A stretch of DNA of 64,000 nucleotides from Methylococcales bacterium (lineage in GTDB: Bacteria > Pseudomonadota > Gammaproteobacteria > Methylococcales > Methylomonadaceae). A model generated the notes under the pieces. It searched no databases, was not told the DNA's origin, and saw only the letters and a program-made list of their open reading frames with translations. The stretch spans positions 1,240,001-1,304,000 of the forward strand of contig JAUZSN010000002.1 of NCBI GenBank assembly GCA_030949405.1. The letters run 5' to 3'. This document shows, piece by piece, positions 49,242-56,845 of this stretch. The translations under genes and the position numbers were made by a program. Numbering within the stretch: position 1 is the first letter of the stretch; every line of letters starts with the position of its first letter.

Positions 49242-49496
49242 ATGAGTGAAGATTTCAGTAAAGGAAAACGTGGCTCAGTAGTTCCCTCTGACCCAAATAA
49301 AGTGCGAATTACTATTCGCCTAGATGCTGATATTATTAACCATTTCAAAGCATTAGTTAATAATTCAGGGGGTGAAAATTACCAAACACTTATCAATGAG
49401 GCTTTACGAGAGCATATTCAAGCCCACAATGAATCATTAGAAATAACACTGCGAAAAATAATTCGTGATGAATTAAAATTAATAAAGGTAGCGTAA
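49242..49496 (+). CDS. BrnA-like antitoxin, orphan
   Basis: 84 residues with a ribbon-helix-helix type core: KVRITIRLDADIINHFKALV followed by GGENYQTLINEALREHI, a pattern typical of the BrnA antitoxin family. Its partner BrnT normally lies immediately upstream, but that place is occupied by the cut IS5-like end (49220), so the toxin gene has been lost. GGGTTGAGTT precedes the ATG. It may still repress in trans or be a relic. Confidence 0.75.
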   Translation: MSEDFSKGKRGSVVPSDPNKVRITIRLDADIINHFKALVNNSGGENYQTLINEALREHIQAHNESLEITLRKIIRDELKLIKVA

Positions 49497-49545
49497 AAAA
49501 CATAAGTCGAATAGCCGCCCCACCTCTCGGTGGGGAAGCCCTCTA
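49497..49545. other. GC-rich hairpin, possible mobile-element end
   Basis: CCCCACC-TCTC-GGTGGGG (about 49518-49535), flanked by GCCG and AAGCC, stands out in AT-rich sequence. Subterminal hairpins of this kind mark ends of IS200/IS605 elements; no such transposase is present, so this is tentative. Confidence 0.3.
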
Positions 49546-49700
49546 ACAGTGATAATAAAATCATCCGCATAACGAATCACATTAATCTTGTGTGAACGCT
49601 TCTCATGAATGTTCTTGTACATGCAACTTTCCAGACCATCCAAACACAGATTTGCCAACAAAGGCGAAATAATTCCCACTTTTTTATATGAAATATTGAT
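49546..49700 (-). pseudogene. Fragment of a group II intron reverse transcriptase
   Basis: About 50 residues: KVGIISPLLANLCLDGLE and INVIRYADDFIIT, the RT domains 4 and 5 of group II intron-encoded proteins (catalytic YADD). Both ends are cut: on one side by an IS4-like terminus at 49701, on the other near the hairpin at 49518. Confidence 0.8.
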
Positions 49701-49918
49701 CAACACTTCGGACAGTTTTAATGCGAGATAACCCCGAAGCTACAAAGCTCCTCGTATTGAGAAGAGCATTTTATTAAACTCAGGTCTACCCCAGAGTTTA
49801 ATAAAATACGTTCAATCGATAACTCATTGAAAAATCTAGTCTTCCAGCTACCGATTGAAATTGGTTTTCGTTTAGGACTTAAAAGTCGGTCATGCCATTT
49901 AATCAAATTTAGCGCAGT
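49701..49918 (-). mobile_element. IS4-like 3' fragment in inverted orientation
   Basis: Starts with the terminus CAACACTTCGGACAGTTTTA and corresponds to the reverse complement of the 3' end of the full copy (ends in ...LIKCSSQYEELCSFGVISH). It abuts the left end of the IS4-like element at 49919, giving a head-to-head pair. Confidence 0.8.
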
Positions 49919-50923
49919 CAACACTTCGGACAGTTTTAAAAGTAGAGGAAATCTTCAATTCATAGGAAAATGTAGTTTCTAAAGCAACAATTTCCTGAAA
50001 AGAAGATTTCCATGCAACTAATAGAAACGATTTTAGAAAAAATGTCTAGTGGTTCTAAACCACCGTTACAATGAGTTATCAGAAAAAACCTATCGTCGAT
50101 GGTTTAATAAAAAGTTAGATTTTCTTAAATTTAATCAGGTAGGTAATAATGAAATTCTTTCAACGTCGGGACAAAAAATAGCGGCTTTAGAGTGTAGCTT
50201 TGTTAACAAAAGTGGTGAAAAAACTTACGGTTTAGCTAAGTTTTGGGATTCTAAACAAAAGTTTACCCATGGCGTGATCGCTAAAGGTTACCATCAAATT
50301 GGAAAATTACGTTATGATGCTAATTTACGTTTACTCTACGAAGGTGTGCAAAAAGAAAAAGGTCGCCATAAATGTTATGACAGTAAGTGGATTGTGGGTG
50401 AGACGAGAAAATTAGAATTAGCAGGTAAACAGGGTGGTGTTAAGATTTATACAGCAATCGTTAATTCTGTCTCATTGAAATGTAATATTCGCATCGCTTA
50501 TTTAGTTAAAACAACGTCACAAGGTACACGTTATGCCTTGTTGTTTTCAACAGATACAGAGATTGATGCAATGACACTTTATAATTATTACAAGGCACGG
50601 TTTCAGATTGAATTTCTATTTCGTGATGCTAAACAATTTACAGGACTTTGTGATTGCCAAGCACGTTCTGAACCTGCTTTACACAGCCATTTTAAGGCAC
50701 GTTTTACTGCGCTAAATTTGATTAAATGGCATGACCGACTTTTAAGTCCTAAACGAAAACCAATTTCAATCGGTAGCTGGAAGACTAGATTTTTCAATGA
50801 GTTATTGATTAAACGTATTTTTTCAAACTCTGGGGTAGACCTGAGTTTAATAAAATGCTCTTCTCAATACGAGGAGCTTTGTAGCTTCGGGGTTATCTCG
50901 CATTAAAACTGTCCGAAGTGTTG
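49919..50923 (+). mobile_element. IS4-like insertion sequence, both ends present, internal deletion
   Basis: Terminal inverted repeat of 19 bp, CAACACTTCGGACAGTTTT at 49919 and its complement ending at 50923. The element is about 1.0 kb and carries one damaged transposase gene. The remnant at 304-443/1562-1902 is the same element. Confidence 0.8.
50012..50906 (+). pseudogene. IS4-family transposase with N-terminal deletion and frameshift
   Basis: The original start is probably ATG 50012 (MQLIETILEKMSSGSKPPLQ, then TGA at 50072). The rest resumes in another frame as NELSEKTYRRWFNKKLDF and runs to 50906. The YREK signature (YKARFQIEFLFRDAK) near the C-terminus assigns it to IS4. The N-terminal junction looks like a small internal deletion, so the copy is probably inactive unless expressed from an internal start. 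Confidence 0.75.
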
Positions 50924-51032
50924 TTAAATAAGTTAAGTCTTTAAGAGGACACTTAAAATGAGTATCAATAATATGGCAAACATCAGATATAGGCTGGCCA
51001 ATTATGTCATTTACATTTAGTTTAAAAGCCAT
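50924..51032 (-). pseudogene. 5' stub of an unidentified gene cut by the IS4-like element
   Basis: ATG at 51032 with a good ribosome-binding site (TAAGGAATACCGT) opens MAFKLNVNDIIGQPISDVCH and continues 34 residues to the IS end, after which the frame is IS sequence. The rest of the gene is not found elsewhere in the window. Not recognised. Confidence 0.4.
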
Positions 51033-51127
51033 ACGGTATTCCTTAAATTAATTTATAACGCCCAAATCACTTGACGTAAAAAGGGGCCGAAATTTTGCGA
51101 CTGCAATTGTTTTGTTGAATTGACACG

Positions 51128-51352
51128 TCAAGCAGAGCTTGAGGGTAGGCGTTCCCAAGTTGGAGCTTGGGAGGCTAAGGCGACATTTAAACCATCAAGT
51201 GCGACTTCGTTTAAATGTCCTGTGTCAATATGCCACACAATGAGCAATTTACAATCACCTTCGGTTGATTCTTTAAACCAGACGCAAGGACACGCGGCTT
51301 CGCAGTTACAACTTTCAAAATAACTGCCTTTTAGAATCCAATCATCTGTCAT
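51128..51352 (-). pseudogene. DUF1326 family protein, C-terminally truncated
   Basis: The N-terminal 60 residues WILKGSYFESCNCEAACPCV and LDGLNVALASQ fit DUF1326 (Cys-rich CNCEAACPC start). The family is about 200 residues, but here the frame leaves the homology at a palindrome TCCCAAGTTGGAGCTTGGGA (51152-51171) and stops at 51128. The palindrome looks like a small repeat element that destroyed the gene. Downstream of the SDR-carbonic anhydrase pair on the same strand. Confidence 0.65.
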
Positions 51353-51374
51353 TTAGGCTCTCCTATCAAAAAAT

Positions 51375-52115
51375 TTAAAACACTTCTTTAAAGGGTCGTA
51401 GATCAATTTCATGTGTCCACGCGCTAGGATGTTGTTGATGGATCATCCAATAGGTTTTAGCGATTTCTTCACGCTGTAACAAGCCCTCTTTACCTTTCGT
51501 AGCAACATAATCAGGAAATTGTTCAACCGCGACATCGCCATCAATAACGCCATCAATAATGGCATGAAGCACATGAACTCCTTGGGGTGAAAATTCCCGA
51601 GCGACCCCTTGTGCTAAAGCTCTTAATGCAAATTTAGCCGAAGAAAATGCAGTAAACGGCGGTTTTGCTCTTAATGAGGCGGTTGCGCCTGTAAAGATAA
51701 GAGTACTGGGATGATTGCTCATACTCAGCATAGAATCAAGCATCGCTTTAGCAAATAAAAAGGCTCCAAAACAACTTTGTTGCCATAGCGCAGTAAAGGT
51801 ATCCGCTTCTGTTTCTAGTAACGGCGAAGGAATGTTACTGGCGACATTATAAACCGCAATTTCCACGTTACCGCCTTCAAGCTTTACGACCTCAGATAAA
51901 TGCTTTATATCCTGCTCACTAGTTGCATCCGCAACCACCGTTGTCACCGAGCCATTTTTAGCTTCAATGACGGCGGCGACTTTGTTAAGCTTATTTTCTG
52001 AGCGACCGGCGATGATGACGTGTAACCCTTGCGCTGAAAAGTGATCGGCGAGTGTAGCGCCCAGACCACGTTCTGACCCAACCCCAATGATAACGGCTAA
52101 ACATTTCCCCTCCAT
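51375..52115 (-). CDS. Short-chain dehydrogenase/reductase-like protein with altered active site
   Basis: 246 residues with a Rossmann start (IIGVGSERGLGATLADHF) and the SDR order of motifs (VYNVASN in place of NNAG). The catalytic YxxxK is FSSAK (Phe157, Lys161), and the serine expected 13 residues earlier is Ala144 (FTGATASLRAK). The catalytic Tyr and Ser are thus replaced, as in a subgroup of SDR proteins of unclear activity. The start overlaps the carbonic anhydrase stop at 52115, so the two are translationally coupled. Confidence 0.82.
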   Translation of the reverse strand: MEGKCLAVIIGVGSERGLGATLADHFSAQGLHVIIAGRSENKLNKVAAVIEAKNGSVTTVVADATSEQDIKHLSEVVKLEGGNVEIAVYNVASNIPSPLLETEADTFTALWQQSCFGAFLFAKAMLDSMLSMSNHPSTLIFTGATASLRAKPPFTAFSSAKFALRALAQGVAREFSPQGVHVLHAIIDGVIDGDVAVEQFPDYVATKGKEGLLQREEIAKTYWMIHQQHPSAWTHEIDLRPFKEVF

Positions 52116-52693
52116 TAGCTAGCTCGACCCACTTCAGTTGCTGTAGGCACTTCAATTAATTGACCTGATTTAACATCATAAATATAACCATAAACAGGAA
52201 TATCATCAGGCACTAACGCATGAGATTTAATCCGAATAACATCTTCGGTCACACTTTTAGCTTGATCTTTAATCGTTAACCAATCTATATATTTACCTTC
52301 ATCAGAACAAGGGCCTTCACAGCAATCATGCCAACCGCTCGCATCAACCGAGGCCGTTTTTAAACTGCTGCCTAATAAATCACGCATAATATCATCAGTA
52401 AAGGTTTCCATACCGCAATCAGTATGGTGAATAACAAACCATTCGCGTGTTCCTAATAATTTATAAGAAATCACTAACGAACGAATCGCATCATCACTTG
52501 CGCGTCCGCCTGCATTACGAATTACATGAGCATCCCCTTCCGATAACCCTGCATATTTAGCAGGATCCAAACGCGCATCCATACAGGTTAAAATCGCAAA
52601 ATGCCGTCCAGGAGGCATGGGTAAATCCCCTTTATCAAATTCTGCGGCATAATTGCGATTTGCTAATAAGACTTCATTTAGTACTTTACTCAT
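52115..52693 (-). CDS. Beta-class carbonic anhydrase
   Basis: 192 residues. Zinc ligands Cys37 (TCMDARLDP, with the Asp39-Arg41 dyad), His90 and Cys93 (IHHTDCGM), and the [18 protein letters not shown] block are characteristic. It interconverts CO2 and bicarbonate in the cytoplasm. First gene of a pair with the SDR-like gene. Confidence 0.93.
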   Translation of the reverse strand: MSKVLNEVLLANRNYAAEFDKGDLPMPPGRHFAILTCMDARLDPAKYAGLSEGDAHVIRNAGGRASDDAIRSLVISYKLLGTREWFVIHHTDCGMETFTDDIMRDLLGSSLKTASVDASGWHDCCEGPCSDEGKYIDWLTIKDQAKSVTEDVIRIKSHALVPDDIPVYGYIYDVKSGQLIEVPTATEVGRAS

Positions 52694-52761
52694 AGTGGTT
52701 TCCTCATTATGGATAGGTTTTATTATGGTTACAATCGCGGCGATTAGTCACCGTCTTTTAC

Positions 52762-53418
52762 TTATATTTTGGCAAAAATTAATGAAAAATTATTCGATGG
52801 CATATCAATTTTTTCTTTTAATTCCAAACCCTGCTTTTGAGCGGCTGTATTTAAGTCAGCAACATCTTTTAAGCCCCATTCATCAACTCCAGCAGAAGCT
52901 AAAGTATTATGAAAGGCTTGATTCGATTTTGTGCTAAAAGTTCCTTCAATTTTAAAAGGCCCATAGATTAACAAAAAACCTTCTTTAGTCAAAAGTTTAG
53001 ATGCGCATTCCATTATACCATCCGCGATCGAAACAGGGGCAACCTGAAAAATATTAATACAAAAGATTGATGCAAAGGAATGAGGTTTGCCTTTAACATT
53101 AAGCCACGTTTCAGGGTCGGTTAAATCTAAATGAACAGGATCCGCAATATTATCGTTGCCCTGTTCGACAGAAAGTTGTTTGATATTATCAAAAACGTCT
53201 TGATCTCTGTCCGTTGGATGAAAATGTAAGTATTCAAAATGCGGAGCAAAATAATTAACATGCATTCCACTGCCACTGGCAAGTTCTAAAACCTGCCCTT
53301 CATCGGTTGGAAATTTGTCTTTTAATACACCTAATAGTGGCTCACGATTGCGATTTCCTGCCCAAGCAACATATTCACTGAGAGGATGTGGGTCTAAAGC
53401 GGGCTTATCATTACTCAT
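52762..53418 (-). CDS. DUF938 SAM-dependent methyltransferase-like protein
   Basis: 218 residues with the SAM-binding glycine loop VLELASGSGMHVNYFAPHF, the acidic strand end HFHPTDRDQDVFDNI, and FASIFCINIFQVAPV. This is the DUF938 pattern; the substrate is unknown. It precedes the carbonic anhydrase gene by 68 bp on the same strand. Confidence 0.87.
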   Translation of the reverse strand: MSNDKPALDPHPLSEYVAWAGNRNREPLLGVLKDKFPTDEGQVLELASGSGMHVNYFAPHFEYLHFHPTDRDQDVFDNIKQLSVEQGNDNIADPVHLDLTDPETWLNVKGKPHSFASIFCINIFQVAPVSIADGIMECASKLLTKEGFLLIYGPFKIEGTFSTKSNQAFHNTLASAGVDEWGLKDVADLNTAAQKQGLELKEKIDMPSNNFSLIFAKI

Positions 53419-53610
53419 GATTTTTTCCTGTGGTTGTAAAAATTAGAGAACATAAAGGAGGGTTAAACATTCCTTTCATTAACCTAATGCAACAGTTATG
53501 CCAAAATAAACAAAACAAAAAACACTGTAGATACAATAACTTATATTTTTGTTTTTTTAATAAAAAGAAGTTATACTTCACTTTATGAAATTAAACTTCA
53601 CACTCTAGCC

Positions 53611-53975
53611 ATGACTCAACCTTCTTTATCTGATTTAACGCCAATATTTTTTTTACAAACGATTATTTTGGAATTAATGCACGCGAGTGAACAACAAGGA
53701 CAAAAACATTGTGAACAATTAATTGAACACATTGCAACGACGGCAAGCTGTTTTTTTGAAGAAACCTATCGCAATCAAAAGGGGAATCAACAGCAACTTG
53801 ACCGTGAACACTATATTGAATTAATTTTAGGCTTAAAAAATAATATTGGCGGCAGTTTTTCTTTAAGTTCTTGTAACCAAGATGTGATTAAAGTAACTAA
53901 TTGCCAATGTCCTTTTGGTGAACGCGTTAATCAATTTCCTGAGCTTTGTGGAATGACCTCCAGTGTATTTGGTGG
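53611..53975 (+). pseudogene. Methanogen-output-domain-like protein, truncated by an IS481 element
   Basis: About 121 residues of the original protein remain before the IS481 end at 53976. KVTNCQCPFGERVNQFPELCGMTSSVFG, with its cysteines, resembles the MetOD1-type sensory output domain that I recall from archaeal and bacterial signalling proteins. The remaining residues to 54018 are IS sequence. No downstream remainder is found after the IS, so a deletion accompanied insertion. Divergent from the DUF938 gene. Confidence 0.6.
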
Positions 53976-55055
53976 TGTCAATTCTCACCACGTTGTTCCA
54001 ATTTTTCAAAAGCATTAGCTCTAAACTCATCAGGCGAAATCTTGAATAATTCAGGTTTAGTTTTAAACCAACTTTCCATAGCTTCGTAGGGAGTTCTGAC
54101 TTTCAACTCTCTTCTTAGGCTTCCGTGTCTTCGTGTAAAAAGATAATATAGCAAAAACTTATTTAAACTTTCTTTGAGTTCTCCTATATTTTGATACTCT
54201 TCTACTTTAATTGTAGCATTTTTGATAGTACCATTCACTCTCTCTACCATTCCGTTGGTTGCAGGAGTATGTGGAGCTGTTAGTCTATGGTCTATATTGT
54301 CCTCACTGCACTCCTTATCAAATTTATGATTACCACTGACTACTCCTTTTCCTCTTGCCCATTTATCTGTGAACTCTAGTCCATTGTCTGTGAGTATATG
54401 AGAGAGATAAAAAGGAAAGAACTCTTTACACTCTGCTAGAAATGATACTGCATTATCAGCTGTCTTATTTTTATATACCTTGTAGTACATAAGCCGTGTA
54501 GCCCTATCTATGGCGACAAAGAGGTAATATTTGATTCCTTCTAGCTTTGGCATATAGGTGACATCTATATGGAGATACCCAGGTTCATATTCTTTAAACT
54601 TCTTTGCTTTCGCTTTTTTCTCTTCTGGAACTTGACTGATACTTTGTGCTTTTAATGTTCTGCTAACATTACTTCTATTTGCTTTTGGTATCACTGGAAC
54701 TACAGTATCCACTACATCATCTAAGCTCATCCATGTTGTTGTTCTAACAAGCTCTATAAGCCTTTTTTCCAGTGGGTTAAGGGCATAGTGTATCGTATGA
54801 GGTATTGAGCTATCATCATCTGTAAAGTCTCTACCTCTCCACTTTGTAATTGTCTTCTGGCTTACTGAGAATTTTTCTGCTAACTCACTACTCTTTAATG
54901 CTGAGTTTTGTATAATAGCTCTTGAATGCTTGTTCAACCTCGCATTCGAGTGATAGACTTGTGACATATAAATCCTTTTTTCTGAAAGATTTCGTATGGT
55001 ATCAAGCTATTGCTTTATTTTCTACTAAATTGGGATAATGTGGTGAGACCAGACA
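53976..55055 (-). mobile_element. IS481-family insertion sequence (1080 bp)
   Basis: The ends align as imperfect inverted repeats, TGTCnnnnCTCACCACgTTgTtCCAATTT on each side (53976 and 55055). Contains one intact transposase gene. No convincing target duplication is seen (GGTGG versus GGACC). Confidence 0.8.
53978..54967 (-). CDS. IS481-family transposase
   Basis: 329 residues, apparently intact. N-terminal helix-turn-helix (SSELAEKFSVSQKTITKWRG) and an rve integrase core with DDE residues in LHIDVTYMPKL, LTDNGLEFTDKW and TNGMVERVNGTIK. Overlaps the element ends, as is usual. Likely functional. Confidence 0.92.
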   Translation of the reverse strand: MSQVYHSNARLNKHSRAIIQNSALKSSELAEKFSVSQKTITKWRGRDFTDDDSSIPHTIHYALNPLEKRLIELVRTTTWMSLDDVVDTVVPVIPKANRSNVSRTLKAQSISQVPEEKKAKAKKFKEYEPGYLHIDVTYMPKLEGIKYYLFVAIDRATRLMYYKVYKNKTADNAVSFLAECKEFFPFYLSHILTDNGLEFTDKWARGKGVVSGNHKFDKECSEDNIDHRLTAPHTPATNGMVERVNGTIKNATIKVEEYQNIGELKESLNKFLLYYLFTRRHGSLRRELKVRTPYEAMESWFKTKPELFKISPDEFRANAFEKLEQRGEN

Positions 55056-55300
55056 GGACCACTCATATTTCATTTTTCGCTATAGAATTTCTATCAAATT
55101 TAACTCAGGGCTGTAAGTAGGCAAATAATGCAATCCAAGTCCTTGCCCCATCCAATCGTCGTGTTTCTCTAAAAATTCCTGACAGGTATGAACGGAAGCA
55201 TTAAATTCTTCGGTGATATTTTCACTTTTAGCACTTCCCTCAACGGTATGGAAAAAAGAATCGCCATAAACTCAAGTACATTTAATCGCTTGCTACGTTT
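55056..55300 (-). pseudogene. IS630-like transposase remnant
   Basis: On the minus strand NASVHTCQEFLEKHDDW, then LPTYSPELNLIEIL and, after a TAG in the place of a Trp codon, RKMKYE. The motif SPELNLIE..W is the C-terminal catalytic glutamate region of IS630/Tc1-like transposases. Only about 50-60 residues survive. Confidence 0.7.
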
Positions 55301-55432
55301 CAATACCTTCGCCAAACGTATAAAGTAAGTTGAAACTCTACTTTTTAATATTATAACTACTTGATTTTATTAGAACCTAAATATTAGATTTTGAAAGATT
55401 CTGGCTCAAAACCTAAATTGGCGAAGGTATTG
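55301..55432. repeat. 132-bp inverted-repeat element of a second MITE type
   Basis: Perfect 15-bp terminal inverted repeat CAATACCTTCGCCAA/TTGGCGAAGGTATTG at the two ends, with an AT-rich non-coding interior. It is different from MITEs A-E. No clear target duplication. Parent element not in the window. Confidence 0.6.
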
Positions 55433-55496
55433 TTGTATACCTGATAATTTTTATTTGGGTACTTATCATAATGTGTAAAAAACAAAAAAGGATAAA

Positions 55497-56120
55497 ATGA
55501 ATGAATTAATTAAAACCCTCCATTCCTTAAATTCAAAAGAAAGATTTTTCTTAATTGGAAAGACTCTGGGAAATGCTCAGTTCACATTATTTTCTGAATT
55601 TCGTAAGGAATTATGTCAACTATTTGATATGGAAATTCCAACCGATGTATTTTCAGCGATGGACTACCATCTTGATTGGCTCTATGCAAGTCTTCAGATA
55701 ACGGAAGATGACAATGATAAAATATATTCAAACAAAGAAGAAATAATCAAGGGACATCAAGAAGATATAGATTATTTAATGGTCTATGAAATAGAGCATT
55801 AAACCCATATAATTCTTATTGAGGCTAAAGGGGTGATGGGTTGGAGCAATAAACAAATGAAGTCGAAGGCGGCTCGTCTCAAAGAAATTTTTGGTACAGT
55901 CGGTGATAAATGGAAAAATGTAACGCCACATTTTTTAATGATGTCACCAAGACGGCCAGAAAAATTAAATATAGAAAACTGGCCAGTATGGATGGCTCCT
56001 CAGCAGAAAGTTAAATGGCTTCCTCTTCCTATCACTGATAATTTAAACAAAGTTACTCGATGTAACTCAGATGGAAAAGCGGACAAAAATGGAAATTATT
56101 GGACAAAGAAACGTCGGTAG
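55497..56120 (+). pseudogene. PD-(D/E)XK-like nuclease gene with an in-frame stop
   Basis: 55497-55802 and 55833-56120 are in the same frame, separated only by TAA at 55800-55802. Reading through gives about 208 residues, in which ...HQEDIDYLMVYEIEH-stop-THIILIEAKGVMGW continues smoothly. Asp (EDID) and E-A-K (IEAKG) have the spacing of a PD-(D/E)XK nuclease site, so the stop lies between the catalytic residues. The protein family itself is not one I can name. Either a nonsense mutation or a sequencing error. Confidence 0.55.
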
Positions 56121-56191
56121 GAATCTATAAAGAGAACAACCTAAAGACTAAACTTAACCCATAAAAAGGTCATTTTAACATTGCTTTTTTT

Positions 56192-56284
56192 GGCTACCAA
56201 CTTAAGACGGTTAAGCCGTTTATATTTCGACAAGCTCAGCACGAACGGCTTAACCTTAACGTGTCCTGTCTTAAGTTGGTAGCC
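56192..56284. repeat. MITE E (93 bp) with DUF6399-type IS ends
   Basis: GGCTACCAACTTAAGAC at the left and GTCTTAAGTTGGTAGCC at the right. The interior carries TTCGACAAGCTCAGCACGAA, related to MITEs A and D. Flanks TGCTTTTTTT and TGTTTTTA are similar but not a clean duplication. Confidence 0.75.
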
Positions 56285-56419
56285 TGTTTTTATCTCGCCT
56301 TAAGTAAGGCCATGTATTGAACTATTTTTTTAGTCCGCTTAGGGTTTATTTTTAAAAATCTACGGGCTTAAATTCAACAAGCCTCCAGGATCAGTTGCCA
56401 AGGAGCGAATGAAGATCAA

Positions 56420-56455
56420 GAGGATAGGTTATTGTTAATACAACAATCAATCCTC
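56420..56455 (-). terminator. Hairpin downstream of rpsT
   Basis: GAGGAT...TTATTGTT and AACAAT...ATCCTC form a long stem about 35 bp after the rpsT stop on the minus strand. It lacks a long T tract, so its role as terminator is likely rather than certain. Confidence 0.5.
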
Positions 56456-56488
56456 AAGAATTAACGCGGGTTATTTTTAAGCTAACCG

Positions 56489-56752
56489 TTATGCCATTGC
56501 ATAGACGCGTTTATTTAATCTACTTTTATTACGTGCAGCCTTATTTTTATGGATAAGACCTTTAGAAACCGCAGAGTCAATAATAGGAACAGCTGTGTTA
56601 TAAGCTAACTGCGCTTCTTCTTTATTACCTGATTCAACGGCAACAATTACTTTTTTAGTGAAGGTGCGTAATTTGCTACGCTGTCCTGCGTTGCGAATAC
56701 GGCTTTTTTCTGCCTGACGCGCTCTTTTTTTCGCTTGTGCTGTATTAGCCAT
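56489..56752 (-). CDS. rpsT: 30S ribosomal protein S20
   Basis: 87 residues, Ala/Lys/Arg-rich: ANTAQAKKRARQAEKSRIRN at the start and KGLIHKNKAARNKSRLNKRV near the end, as usual. Divergent from murJ, the common gammaproteobacterial arrangement (rpsT/mviN). Confidence 0.96.
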   Translation of the reverse strand: MANTAQAKKRARQAEKSRIRNAGQRSKLRTFTKKVIVAVESGNKEEAQLAYNTAVPIIDSAVSKGLIHKNKAARNKSRLNKRVYAMA

Positions 56753-56845
56753 AGTGACCTGATTCGTGCTATAGGTTATAAGAACCCTGTATTATCCTTG
56801 TTAAATGTTATCATTGTCAATATTTAAGTTATTTCGGACATTATT

